This document shows, in pieces, positions 10,422 through 19,849 of a stretch of DNA of 64,000 nt. The position numbers were made by a program, and so were the translations under genes. The notes below the pieces were generated by a model. It was given only the letters and a program-made list of their open reading frames with translations, was not told where the DNA came from and ran no database searches. Origin of the DNA: Prorocentrum cordatum (Eukaryota; Sar; Dinophyceae; Prorocentrales; Prorocentraceae). Position 1 is the first letter of the stretch, and each line of letters begins with the position of its first letter. Where the stretch lies: positions 85,553 through 149,552 of the forward strand of contig CAUYUJ010000969.1 of NCBI GenBank assembly GCA_963575745.1. Reading direction: 5' to 3'.

Positions 10422-12376
10422 TCAGATGAGACCCGGCAGCCCGGCGTCGGACAGCACCTCCCACGCCTCGTCCGTCTGCTCCGGAATCGTCGGGAGGAGC
10501 TCCGAGGTCGCCCCCGTCGTGGTGAGCACCGTCATGGTCGTGGTCGTGGTCGTCGGGCTCGGCCGATTTGGCCCACCGCTGCCGCTCGGCCCATCCTCCG
10601 GGGGAGGAGGCTCCCACATCGGAGGAGGAGGCGGCTCTCCACTCCCCGACGCCGCGCCCCCGCTCGCCTGGCCGAGCTGCTGGTGGTACGCCTGGACCGC
10701 CGCCGCCGCCTGAGGGTCGTTCAGCACGTTGACGATCCCCGCCACAGCATTCCCCACCTGGACCATCATCTGACCCAGCTGCCCGACGGACACCTCGAGG
10801 TTGGAGATGGAGGCCTGCATGGTGTTCACCTGCTCGTGCACCGCATCGAGGGACTCCCCGAGGTCCTCCATCACCGCCAGCGTCCCCTTGATGTGCGTGA
10901 TGCCCTGGTAGATCTGCCGCAGGCCCTCGAGTGTCTCGGTAGGCTGGCTGGTTCTGGGCCGCCGTCGCCACCTCGATCATGCGGTCCACCACTCCTTGCA
11001 CCCGGCCGAACTGCCGTAGTCCCTCCGGGAGTGTCTGCAGGTGCCACTGCAGGCCCTGGAGCAGCCCGCTCAAGCTATTCACCACCGTCAGGGCCGCCCC
11101 CCCGGCTCTGAACTCCAGGTCGTTCTGCAAGATGTCGACCGCTTGCTTTGCCGAGGCCGCTGCCGCCCTGGCTGCCTCGGCCGCCGTCGGAGGTTGAGAG
11201 GCGCCACCTGGAGCCATAGCTGAGGCTGGGATCCAGGTGAGTCTCTCCTTGCAGGCTGTGCACTTGCTGCCGCTGCCCCACTGGTCGCCGAAGAACTTCG
11301 CCCTGTCCCGCGGGTGAGGACACCCCCCGGTCGGAGCTGCTGCCGCTGCTGCCCCCGCTGCCGAGGCTGCTGCCGCCGCTGGCCTCGGAGGAGGCTTGCT
11401 CGCAGCGGGACCCGTCAGAAGCGCCAGGTGCTCCGGCCCTGGGGCGATCGCTGCAGCTGCCGTTGCCTGGGGTCCCGTCGGGAGACCGCTGGGCGCCGGT
11501 GGCCGCCCCGCTGCCGCGGCCTGGGCTGCAGCCCAAGGCATCGGATCGGCTGGGGGCTGCCCTGGCGCCGCCGGCTGTCCCTGAGGAAACAGTCCGAGCG
11601 GGGCGGGCCGATCTGGCGGCGGAGGCCCTGGCGGGAGAGGCGGTTGGGACAGTCCTGCCGCCGTCCACGCTGGCATCGTCGCGGTTGCCTGCGGCACGGG
11701 CATCGCCCCTGGCCCCGCCGATGAGGAGCTCCCCGCCTGCGGCCCGACGCCGTCGAACTGCGTGAGAGTGGACTGCTCGCTGTCCAACTCTGATTGTGCC
11801 TGGGCCCGGCGGGCCTCGAGCAGCGCCTCCGTCGCCTGCTCGGCCCCGGGCTCCTTCTTCCTGCCGGCCTGGACCGTGGCAGCGAGGGCCGCCGCGGCCA
11901 CCATGAGCATGCGCATCGCCATCATCACTCGAAAGGATGGGCTGGTCGGAAACCTGGGATCCTGGACGGATGCCTGAACTGAGGCTGTCGCTGGAACCGA
12001 AACGTTCAACTGACATCTGATGTCGGATGGGATCGAGAACTCTGGAGTCCCCGTTGCTGGACCCGTTCTTCTTGGCCTTAGCTCTCCCTCTTGATCTTAA
12101 GCCCCGGACTGTCCTAGAGCGAGCCCGCTGAGCCCGTGGCATGATAAGCTCGAGCACGCTCTGAACGACCCCGACGACCAGCATGTATGCCGCAAGACCC
12201 CCGAGCACGATCGTCGCCCATAGCAGGTCCCCGATGCCCCTGGTCTCCCTGATGTCCCGGGCCCCCTGGCACCTCCTGGTCCGAGATCCCCTTGGAGCCC
12301 TGACGCTGCTTGTAAGGAGACCCCAGATGACGATGAGAGGGATGATGTAATCCATCAAGGTGCCCTGGTCCGACAT
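10422..12376 (-). CDS. Element 1 membrane / zinc-ribbon / coiled-coil ORF between protease and integrase
   Basis: The ATG at 12376 opens MSDQGTLMDYIIPLIVIWGL, a probable transmembrane segment, and a second lies at IGDLLWATIVLGGLAAYMLV near 12230-12170. After a frameshift near 11930 a third hydrophobic stretch (MMAMRMLMVAAAALAATVQA) precedes a long Pro/Ala/Gln-rich region. A C-H-C-C zinc-ribbon candidate follows (CPHPRDRAKFF then KCTACKERLTW, about 11320-11235). A second shift near 10940 leads into an amphipathic coiled coil (LDAVHEQVNTMQASISNLEV) and a Pro-rich tail ending in a stop at 10422. Function unknown. Its place upstream of integrase suggests a separate ORF of the element or a captured gene. 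Confidence 0.5.
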
Positions 12377-12389
12377 CTTCTGCACCGGA

Positions 12390-13714
12390 CGCCCAGCCAG
12401 CACAAAAAAGGAGGGAGACAGAAAGGGGCACTTCCGGAGTGCAGACTCCGGAACCGTGCACGGGCCTGAAATTCGGCCGACGATGCCGACCATGCGATGC
12501 CCTGAGCCGAGCCGGGTGAAGGTCACCTCCGGCTTCGGCGTGTCTAGCTTCATGGCATTGTCGGGAAGGTTGATTACTGCCCCGAGAAACTCAAGCAAAT
12601 TCACGCTCAGGATGCGGGGCACGGCGTCCAGAAGGACAGTGGTCTCCACCACCCCGAACGCCTCCTCTAGGCACAGTGGGAACAGCACCGAGGCGATCAC
12701 CTTCGCCGGGCCGCCGACTCCGTGGGCTGCTCGAGGCTTACGATGCTGCGTCGGGATCAGCACGTAGCACATGTCCAGCTCCGCCAAGGCCTGGGACTCC
12801 CCGTTGAGAGCCTCGAGGCCCGCCAAGTCAAGCAACCCTTGGTTGGCCCTCGTCGTCAGGTAGACCTCCGAGGACGGCTCCTGCTCGGCCTCCTGCCAGC
12901 TGGGAAAGTTGGCCGAGACGCTGGGGCCCACGTAGCCGTCGAACGTGTACGCCGAGAGGCTCCTGTTCTTCAGGTTGTCGCGGTCCCTGGATTTGTCCGC
13001 TGCCGGTGGGTTGGGACACTCGCTGCCCCGGTGCCCCTTCTCCCGACACAGTCGGCAGCGGGTCACCTTCATCAGCTGCTGCTGGGACAGCCTGCCTCGG
13101 CCTCCTACTCCACGGCCGCGACCGCGCCCCTTGGCGCCTCCTCGGCCGCCAGCACGAAGACCCAGGCGAGAAGGACGAGGAGGTGGTGGCGCGGCTCGGC
13201 CACCTCCTGACCTGCCGCGGAAGTACTCCCGGCCCTTGCGAGCCGCGCGCTTCAAGTCCTTGTTCTGCTTCCAGGACCACTCGTTGGCTAGCAAGTTGAG
13301 CGCCTCCTCGACCTCATCCTCGCAGAGGTCCATGTCTTCGATCTCGGCCAGCAGGGCCTCGGTGTCGATGTCACCATCATCGTCGAAGTAGTCGAAGCCC
13401 TCGTCCCCGTCGTCGGACTCGAGGATGGGATCACCCGAACCGTCGACCGGACCCGAGGGGTGGAGAAAGGAGGAAGACTGAGAGACGTCGGCACCTACAC
13501 TAGGAAACGCGTCGAGCCTTAAGTCGTCCTCACGCGCCATCATGGCGCCCGAGCTCGCTCGCCCAGGGAGTAGCCGCTCGGAGCCTGTCGCGTCCATCTG
13601 CCGTTGGCATAGTCGAGATGGCCGTGAGTCAGCGTTCTCAGGTTCTGCATGCCATGCGCCGAGAGTCCGGCGCCTTCCTCGAGGAACAGGCCCTTGAGCT
13701 TCGAAGACATCCAA
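12390..13714 (-). CDS. Element 1 Gag C-terminus (CCHC knuckle) and retropepsin-like region
   Basis: An acidic segment (DDGDEGFDYFDDDGDIDTEA) is followed by a basic Gly/Arg-rich stretch and the zinc knuckle CRLCREKGHRGSEC (C-x2-C-x4-H-x4-C) at about 13060-13016. A retropepsin-like region starts near 12850 with GLLDLAGLEAL, where the usual D-T/S-G/A is D-L-A. It continues to ILSVNLLEFLGAVINLPD near 12600-12560, matching the usual hydrophobic-hydrophobic-G flap-to-helix pattern. The altered active-site triad suggests the protease of this copy is dead. The frame continues without a stop into the membrane segment below. Confidence 0.65.
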
Positions 13715-14062
13715 AGATCATGGCCCTCAGCTTCTAGCAGTTGAGCCTCTCGCCTTGAGACGTACTGGCTGAAAGACTCCTTACTCTCTCGAGCGGCCTC
13801 GAAGAGAGCCTTGCGCCCGGAGCGCCTCAGCTCATCTCCTTCCCGCTCGCCGATCATCAAGTCCATCCTGGCCAGCAGCGTCTCCAGCCACGTGCTCGAG
13901 GTCAGCTCGTGGTCCGGGATGTCCTCGAATCGAGCCTGCATGGACCAGTCGAAGAGCTTCATGAAGCGCTCCGAGCGCCTCCACAGCGCGACGTCCGTGT
14001 TCGCATTCCAGCGGCGGAGGGCCCTCCGCCACTGGCGGTAGTGAGTCCAGACCGGCCAAGCC
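13540..14062 (-). CDS. gag: Element 1 Gag, helical body (UBN2/Gag-like)
   Basis: The frame reads AALRRWNANTDVALWRRSER, then MKLFDWSMQARFEDIPDHEL and WLETLLARMDLMIGEREGDE, then SKESFSQYVSRREAQLLEAE. That charged, helical pattern with a late SFSQYVSRRE segment resembles the copia Gag/UBN2 region, where an F-x-Y-x-x-R-x-R-x-x-L helix precedes the nucleocapsid. The frame runs out at 13540, where it must shift to the next ORF. Conserved W and FxxY residues are intact. No viral envelope gene is seen, as expected for copia elements. Confidence 0.6.
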
Positions 14063-14603
14063 GGGGGGTCGGTGTAGTCACCTCGGGAGCCTCCGCCCCA
14101 CGAGCCCTGCCATGACTGAGATCTCCAGTCGTCGCTCCACCAGCCGCTGGGCCCGCGCCGGCGTCGCCCGTCTTCCCGCTGTCGTCCTGCCAGCCGCCTG
14201 CCCAGCTGCGACCTGCACCTCCGGCCTGGACTTGACCGTCTGGTGCTGTCGCCTCGGCCGCCGGCGCCGGCTCCCCGGCCTGGCGGCCGCGACCGCTGCT
14301 CCAGGGGTCGCTGCCGGCGGACTGCCAGGGGTCGCCGTCGCCGGACTTGCCGTTCCAGCCGATCCAGCCACTGGCTGGCTCCTTGGTACTCGTCGTACTG
14401 CGTCGGGCCTCCGCCGCGGTCATAGTCTCTGACACTACGCTGGCGGCGATGGCCCTGATCTGCTCTAGAGAAATGTTGACCGTGCTGCCCGGCGCCGCGC
14501 TTCCCGAAGCGCTCCCACCGCCCGGCAGCTCTCCTGCGGGAGGATCTGCTCCCGCCCGCTCTCCTGTCTGCTCGCCGTTTCCCGTTGTCCCCTGGGACGA
14601 CAT
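13991..14603 (-). CDS. gag: Element 1 Gag, N-terminal part
   Basis: The ATG at 14603 opens MSSQGTTGNGEQTGERAG. A Ser/Gly/Ala-rich disordered stretch is followed by NISLEQIRAIAASVVSETMT and a Trp/Gly/Asp-rich linker with several GWxGW and DPW motifs. The frame must shift near 14060 to continue into an unbroken Gag body reading HWRRALRRWNANTDVALWRR. In the original frame the C-terminus is a nonsense tail. Upstream in-frame codons exist to 14678, but the ATG at 14603 is preferred because it begins the recognisable linker. The role is inferred from position 5' of the zinc knuckle. Confidence 0.65.
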
Positions 14604-14699
14604 CGCCGTAGATCCCCTCGCACGCTCAGCGTCTGAGCGCGGCCGTGGCGGAGGCACGCGAGCGCCGGCGGAGCCCACCCTTCACGGCTGCTCCCCGAC

Positions 14700-15590
14700 A
14701 CACATGGCCGCCCGCCTGGACCGCGCTCCGCTACCAACTGTGGCAGCAGGAGGATTGGGCAGATGTTTTTCCCTTGAGCCAACACAGGCGAATCACGGGT
14801 ACAAACCTGACTCGCACACCATATGCTGAACCTAGACTGACAAATCTGGCATCCCTCCACATCGGGCGACCCAGGAACGCCCTTGGCGAGGCGCAGCTGC
14901 ACGAGAGACCGTGCTCTCTTCGGCGATGCATGGAAGAGTCGGACCGCCGGAAGGCGTCCCGAGGCTGGAAGATCGCCGAGACGCGAGGAAGACGCGCGAA
15001 AACCTCAAGCCTCGAGCCTGTCGGCCCCCCGCTGAGCCCATCCCCCCCCCGATCGGGGACCGAACTCTATACACCGGCACTTTTTTTCCGGCACCGCAAT
15101 GAAGTTTGCACAGGAAAGCGGAGCCTGGCGTATACGGGATACTGGCGTATACGTGAATCGCGACTTGCCGGAAAACCGAGGGAAGAAATATGCACCACAC
15201 CATCCCGACGTCGTCCCCGACCCTCAACAAGTTCTGGGATCGAAAACAGCCCGCCACTGGTGATGTATATGCTCCAATTTTGAGTATCGTTTAACCGATC
15301 CCCATCCCCAGCGGCGTGGCCTGGGCCCCGCTGGCCGATTTACCCCCCTAGATGGGGATATAGGTCGTTCCCTTCGGGTTTCAAAGGGTGTATCCCCAAC
15401 TGGGGTGGTAATTTGGTGGGGGTCTCGAAAAGGATGGAGATGCATGGGGATGGGGATCGGATAAACGATACCGAAATTTCCGACCTGACGTTGCCCCTGA
15501 TTCCTTCTTGGCCCCTGGTGGTGGCGCCAGCGGACCGGCGGCGCGCCGGGGGTGGCGAAGGACAGCCCCGGGCTCACCGGCATTGCCGCC
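14700..15590. other. Intergenic DNA upstream of element 1, no recognised gene
   Basis: It probably contains the remains of element 1's 5' leader or LTR on the minus strand, but no matching direct repeat exists on the other side of the element, so no LTR can be defined. Short direct repeats (GCGTATACG at about 15128 and 15144) and a GGGGAT-rich stretch (15300-15460) are visible. No protein-like frame. Confidence 0.4.
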
Positions 15591-15599
15591 GCCACCTCC

Positions 15600-15603
15600 G
15601 CCA

Positions 15604-15634
<31 letters not shown>

Positions 15635-15687
15635 GAGGAGGAGGAGGAGGAGGAGGAGGAGGAGGAGGAGGAAGAGGAGGCGGAGGG
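15600..15687. repeat. (GGA)n microsatellite
   Basis: About 25 GGA/GAG units directly precede the spliced-leader relict at 15688. Poly-Glu, poly-Gly and poly-Arg translations on the plus strand come from this tract. Confidence 0.95.
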
Positions 15688-15709
15688 TCCGTAGCCATTT
15701 TGGCTCAAG
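15688..15709 (+). other. Relict dinoflagellate spliced leader (DinoSL)
   Basis: The 22 bases contain CCGTAGCCATTTTGGCTC followed by AAG, preceded by T, matching the conserved 22-nt dinoflagellate trans-spliced leader as I know it. It is followed by GCCGCG instead of the GT donor and short intron of an SL RNA gene, so it is a genomic copy of a leader already spliced to an mRNA. Such relicts are established evidence for reverse-transcribed mRNAs re-entering dinoflagellate genomes. Confidence 0.9.
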
Positions 15710-15773
15710 GCCGCGCGGACCGGGCCCAGGCGCGCGCTTCCCAGGAGGCGCCGCGAAGGACGTTAGCCTCTCC

Positions 15774-16232
15774 ATGAAGAACATTGGTTGCGAGACAGCA
15801 CCCACAGGTCCCGCGTGGAGGTCGCCCGCCGCTGTCAAGACAGCAGTGGGCCGACTCGGATACGCAGCGAGAACCGAGAGGAAGAGGTGCGACCCCGACG
15901 ACGTCGGCCTGTTGTGGAAGGCCGCATGCGGTCATGCATGGGAGCCCCGCCCGCCTCGCCCATCCCGTTTGCGAAAAGATGCCCCAATTTCCACCCCAGC
16001 TGAGGTCACGAAGCGGGAATGCGGTCAGCATGTTCAGACAGCAGTTGTCTTGCCCAATTCCGCATCACAAGCCCAGTCATCAAGAAACGCGGGCAGAGGT
16101 AATGGCAGCCATCAGACAGCCATCAGACACCACTCGGTGGCGAGGGAGATAGGAACCCGACGCCATAGTAATTTCTCAAAGGCAGTGTGCGTGTGCGGCA
16201 CAACGATTTTCTTCTCACTCCCTCTGTCATAA
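15774..16232 (+). CDS. ORF of a probable retroposed, leader-bearing mRNA
   Basis: The first ATG after the leader relict (64 nt downstream) opens a 152-codon frame: MKNIGCETAPTGPAWRSPAA, then a basic Arg/Lys-rich stretch, then a Ser/Gln-rich C-terminus ending near 16232. No domain recognised. The residue mix is plausible, but with several CG-rich codons it could be fortuitous. The start is chosen because of the leader. No poly(A) remnant marks the 3' end, so the extent of the retrocopy is unknown and may include the minisatellite ORF below. Confidence 0.4.
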   Translation: MKNIGCETAPTGPAWRSPAAVKTAVGRLGYAARTERKRCDPDDVGLLWKAACGHAWEPRPPRPSRLRKDAPISTPAEVTKRECGQHVQTAVVLPNSASQAQSSRNAGRGNGSHQTAIRHHSVAREIGTRRHSNFSKAVCVCGTTIFFSLPLS

Positions 16233-16467
16233 AGTGGGCAGTGGCAGCGGACAGAAGCAACAGTGGCAGCGGTCAGTAGCACTAGCAGTAGCAACAGCGG
16301 GGCAGCAGGCAGCGGAGCGGAACCAAGGAAGCAAAAGGGCGAAGACACAAGCCGGAACCAGAGCGTGCGAGAAGCGACAGCAGAAAACGGAGCGGGCGCG
16401 AAGCAAGAAGCTGGCGAGTCTGCAGTCCAACGTTACTGGCGAGCCCCTGGAAGTGCCACCCTGAGAG

Positions 16468-17337
16468 ATGTGGGAGGCCAAGCTGGAGCCCGACACTGCT
16501 ACTCAGCTAGTCAGGAAACGCGAAGCCAGCGCCCGATTCCGACAGCTACAGCAATGGTGGCAACAGCCTTGCGGCCGCGCGGCAGCAGAGGCGGCGGGCA
16601 GCGGTGCGAGGATGCGAGTCCAGACGTCATCAGCTGCAGACAAGGGCGCGCGCGTGCGAGAAAAGACGGAAGTGGCAGCGGATAGCAATGCGAGGACGGG
16701 CGCCCAGACGGCGTCAGCTACAGGCTGGGACGCGCTCGTGCGAGACGAGACACTGGCCGCGGGCACTAGTGCGGGAACGGGGTCCCACTCGTCATCAGCT
16801 ACAGGCTGGGACACACGTGTGCGAGAAGAGGCGCTGGCAGTGGGCGGTGACGCGATGTTAGGAGGCCGGACGTCGTCGGCTGCATGCTGGGGCACGCGTG
16901 CGCCAGGGGAGACGGCAGTGGTAGTGGGCAGCAGTGCGAGGGTGGGCGACCAGACGTCATCAGCTACAGGTTGGGGCGCGCTCGCGCGAGAAGAAGCGGT
17001 GGCAGCGGGTAGTGGAGCGAGGACGGGAGCTCAGACGTCATCAGCCACACGCTGGGACACGCGCGCGCGAGAAGAGAGAGCGGCCGAGGGCAGCGGCGCG
17101 AGGCAGGGAGCCCAAACGTCATCTGCTGCGTGCTGGGACAGCCGTTTGCGAGAAGAGGCGGCAGTGGCAGCGGGCAGCAGAGAGAAGACAGAAGCACAGG
17201 CGGCATCAGCTGCAGACTGGGACGTGCGTGTGCGAGAAGAGGCAGCGGCCGCGGGAACTGTCGCGAGGATGCGAGTCCAGGCGTCGTCAGCTGCAGACTG
17301 GGGGCGCGCTCGTGCGAGAAGAAGCTGGCAGCTCTAG
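16468..17337 (+). CDS. Minisatellite-encoded ORF with 27/28-residue Trp-anchored repeats
   Basis: The ORF is 289 codons. From about 16600 it consists of eight to nine degenerate repeats with consensus close to TSSATGWDTRVREEA then AAGSGARTGAQ. The repeat Trp codons lie at 16726, 16807, 16888, 16972, 17053, 17134, 17218 and 17299. Successive spacings are 81, 81, 84, 81, 81, 84 and 81 bases, always a multiple of three, and no stop occurs although units differ at many positions. That pattern suggests the frame was under selection at some time. Function unknown. The N-terminal 45 residues are not repetitive. It may belong to the same retroposed transcript as the leader relict. Confidence 0.5.
   Translation: MWEAKLEPDTATQLVRKREASARFRQLQQWWQQPCGRAAAEAAGSGARMRVQTSSAADKGARVREKTEVAADSNARTGAQTASATGWDALVRDETLAAGTSAGTGSHSSSATGWDTRVREEALAVGGDAMLGGRTSSAACWGTRAPGETAVVVGSSARVGDQTSSATGWGALAREEAVAAGSGARTGAQTSSATRWDTRAREERAAEGSGARQGAQTSSAACWDSRLREEAAVAAGSREKTEAQAASAADWDVRVREEAAAAGTVARMRVQASSAADWGRARARRSWQL
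16600..17320 (+). repeat. 81/84-bp minisatellite, about nine units
   Basis: Each unit contains CAGACGTCATCAGCTACAGG, a GCTGGGACACGCG-like segment and GCGAGAAGAGGC. Units diverge by roughly 15-30 percent by eye. Indels are three bases long. Confidence 0.9.
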
Positions 17338-17403
17338 CTGCTCTGGCTGCGGCGAGATGGGCAGAAACCAGACCGCCATCAGCTACACGCGGGGGGGCCT
17401 TGC

Positions 17404-18012
17404 GTGCGAGGAGGGCTGTCAGCGGGGGCTGCCGCATACGGGGCGACTGATGACAGCGCGCCGTCCGTGCTCCGTGCGGATGCGCCCGCCTTCGTCCTCG
17501 CAGCTGCGCCTACTTCAGCAGCGGCCGCATCCCCGCGGAGCGCCTTGCGGGGAGGCCGCGCCGCGGCCACGGTCGAGCGCCAGGCTGCGGCCGAGCGTCA
17601 TGCAGTGGCCGTGGATGCGGCTGAGCGCCAGGCAGCGGCCATGGCGGCCATGGCAGCGGCAACTGCAGACGCATGGGGCGGGTACCCAGACAGCGGCAGA
17701 TGGCGAACCGTTATCCCTCGCACCGAGGGGCTCATGTACGAGGCGTGCACCATCGACCAGGTGGGGAGGCTCTGCGAGGCGCGGGCGCGGCGGGCCCGCG
17801 GAGGAGCGAGCAACTCCGAGAGCGACTCCGGTAGCCGCTCCGACAGCGGCACAGACGGCTCGGAGACGGCTGATCTCCTCGGCGAGCCCGACAGCGACTG
17901 CGGGGCATGGGGGCCAGACGGAGAGTACGAGGAGGGCGAGACCGACCCGACAGCGAGCACAGCGGGTGCGAAACCGGTTGAACCGCGCCCAGTACGGGGC
18001 GCCCGCCGCTGA
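17404..18012 (+). CDS. Ala-rich then acidic ORF, unrecognised
   Basis: The frame is 202 codons. After an Ala-rich first half (VERQAAAERHAVAVDAAERQ) it reads like a real protein: GGYPDSGRWRTVIPRTEGLM, YEACTIDQVGRLCEARARRA, then a Ser/Asp-rich acidic stretch (SNSESDSGSRSDSGTDGSET) and DCGAWGPDGEYEEGETDPTA. It ends in basic residues at a stop, but the frame appears to shift near 18008 into the next ORF. Not recognised by family. Confidence 0.4.
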   Translation: MRGGLSAGAAAYGATDDSAPSVLRADAPAFVLAAAPTSAAAASPRSALRGGRAAATVERQAAAERHAVAVDAAERQAAAMAAMAAATADAWGGYPDSGRWRTVIPRTEGLMYEACTIDQVGRLCEARARRARGGASNSESDSGSRSDSGTDGSETADLLGEPDSDCGAWGPDGEYEEGETDPTASTAGAKPVEPRPVRGARR

Positions 18013-18314
18013 AGGGAGCGTTCTGGCCAGGCCGCGTCGCGGACGAGGTGCCGGCCGAAGCGTGCGCCAACAGGCGCGGAGGCGGCTTCATCGCGGGGCT
18101 CTTCGGCATCTTCGAGGTGGCCGTCGCGCTGCTCGAGGGCATCAGGGTAGGGAGGGAGGTAGGAGTGAACACCACGGGATTGATCCACATGGCTAGAGCG
18201 CAGCAGCAGGAGGAGGAGGAGGAAGACGAGGATGAGGGCGAGGAGGAGGAGATGGAGGAGGAGGAGGAGGAGAAGAAGAAAAACAGGAAGAAGCAGAAGG
18301 AGAAGGATAATTAA
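18009..18314 (+). CDS. C-terminal ORF with hydrophobic segment and Glu/Lys tail
   Basis: The reading frame continues the previous one after a likely frameshift: LKGAFWPGRVADEVPAEACA, then a hydrophobic FIAGLFGIFEVAVALLEGIR, then a Glu-rich and Lys-rich tail encoded by a GGA/GAAG tract and ending KEKDN at a TAA. The hydrophobic piece could be one membrane helix. A GT after ATCAG (near 18147) could be a splice donor instead. Unrecognised. Confidence 0.35.
   Translation: MKGAFWPGRVADEVPAEACANRRGGGFIAGLFGIFEVAVALLEGIRVGREVGVNTTGLIHMARAQQQEEEEEDEDEGEEEEMEEEEEEKKKNRKKQKEKDN
18205..18300. repeat. GGA/GAAG tract
   Basis: Purine-only triplet repeats on the plus strand, coding for the Glu/Lys tail of the ORF ending at 18314. 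Confidence 0.85.
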
Positions 18315-18339
18315 GTGGACTAAAGTAATCCCAAGATGA

Positions 18340-19330
18340 ATCAACCGATGCTGCAATACACCCTCTCCGTCCCAAGTCCCCTGCTAAATCCATGCAAGTC
18401 TTCCGTTCCACTGCGGGCGCCCCCCCTTGAATGACGAGCGGCTGGTCGGTCCGCCAGACAAACGCGGGCGCCTTTTGTAAAGGATCATCCCTCCAATTGA
18501 GGGACGCCCAGGTTAGGCCCATTCTGGAGAGCATGTGCCCTCCATCCGTGTAAGCGTTGCAGGACGTCATAATCGTGGACGCATGTCCCGCGGAACTCCC
18601 ACGCGAGAATCTTTCCAGGAAGCTTGGGGATAGCCCCATTTTCAGAAGCACGTGCCCTCAAACCGTCCAAGCGTTGCAAGATGTCACCATCATGAACATC
18701 TTCTCAGAGGAACTCTCACGCGAGAGCCCCGATTCGAAAGAGGAGCTGTGGCACAATGTGGGACGCCGGGTCGTAGAAGTCGGGGAAAGGTCAAATGAAT
18801 ATAGATGGTGGGAATTGTCGTCGAATCCGCGCGAGGCCAAGAGGAGACCCCAATACGGTGGGGGGGCGTTCGTTAGGGAATGACCTAGAAGTGCAGACCC
18901 TGGAGGGTCCCTTGTCTGATGAAGGCAGCGGCGACGTCCATGGCCGATCCACGATTGGAATTCCACCAGCTTCCAAACCCTGTATTCCGTTTCGAAGGAT
19001 TTCTTGTCCAATGCCCCCACCGTCTTGGAAAGGACTCGCCATCCACTCGGGCAGCTGAGGACACTTTGAAAGCCCAGTATGCACGGCGCCAGGTCGAGAG
19101 CCCCTTTTTGAAAACGGCCCGCCCTCGATCTGTTCTCTGGTTATAGGGAACGATGGTGCGTGCGGCCCAAAAAAAGCGAGAGCCCCATTGTGAAAACCGG
19201 CTGTGGTCCATGCGCAAACGAAAATCTGAACTCATCTGCTCCTTGAGGGCTCCTGCGGCGACGGCGGCGATGAAGATGAGGATGACGATGCTATTGCTGT
19301 TGGTGGCGACGGCGAGCCTGCGAACGCTTG
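18340..19330. repeat. Degenerate ~113-bp repeats and unannotated DNA
   Basis: Two units align well: 18518-18617 and 18631-18731, sharing CCCATT, TGCCCTC, AAGCGTTGCA, GATGTCA and CTC(A/C)CACGCGAGA. Further decayed pieces (GAGAGCCCC followed by TTTTTGAAAAC or ATTGTGAAAAC) occur near 19098 and 19179. No coherent reading frame was found on either strand. Confidence 0.6.
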
Positions 19331-19334
19331 AGGG

Positions 19335-19720
19335 AGGATTGTAATATCTGGGAGCGCCTGGGAGCGTCTTGGAGCGTCTGGGGACGCTTGGGGCAGCATG
19401 GGCAGCGTTTGGGTCCAAAATCGGCGTCGGCGAGACATGTCCGAAACTCATCGGTGTTTCTGTATATGGTATCGATGTGTTGGTGTGTTTTGTCTTTTGT
19501 GCCCAGGGGATCTTCAGCACAGGGGGGCGGATCGATGTTTAAGATAAGCAGGTGCGTACTGAATGCAGTATTTCGCATGGGATGGTGAGGGTTGGGCCGG
19601 ATGGATGTGCACCAACTTGTGTTTGTTGCATCGGATGGAGCACCGAATGGTATGTGTTGCATGGGATGGTGAGTGTTAGATCGGATGGATGTGCACCGAA
19701 TATGTTTGTTCCAACCCTCT
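19335..19720. repeat. Short GGGAGCG repeats and an ~84-bp direct repeat
   Basis: 19346-19410 contains imperfect GGAGCGTCTGGG units. 19575-19615 and 19659-19700 are copies of GCATGGGATGGTGAG, then GGATGGATGTGCACC. Non-coding. Confidence 0.6.
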
Positions 19721-19849
19721 GGTGCAAGATTTTCGTTGTGAAAAGATCACCGCGGTCTCCACTCCTCCTTTCCTCCTCCTCCCTCCTCCTGCGCTGATCC
19801 CTGGATGGTTGATAAAACCTTCGTAAGCTCCTGGGGGGTCAAGCGGAGT

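Larger units (their letters stand above)
7654..14603 (-). mobile_element. Element 1: decayed, 3'-truncated Ty1/copia-like retroelement
   Basis: Reading the minus strand from 14603: Gag N-terminus, Gag body, CCHC knuckle, retropepsin-like region, membrane/zinc-ribbon/coiled-coil segment, methyltransferase-like block, HHCC plus DDE integrase and integrase C-terminal region. Several frameshifts separate these parts. No reverse transcriptase or RNase H is present, because the frame ends in the linker after integrase and runs into the poly(A)/poly(T) tract at 7653. No second LTR could be matched around the element. Integrase preceding where RT should be, and the close parallel to element 2, support a copia-type order. 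Confidence 0.85.

Noticed and set aside
14750-15300. 5' LTR of element 1
   Set aside because: No matching direct repeat exists near 7.4-7.7 kb, so an LTR cannot be defined.
15688-15800. SL RNA gene
   Set aside because: The leader is followed by GCCGCG with no GT donor, no short intron and no second leader or 5S gene nearby; a retroposed leader fits better.
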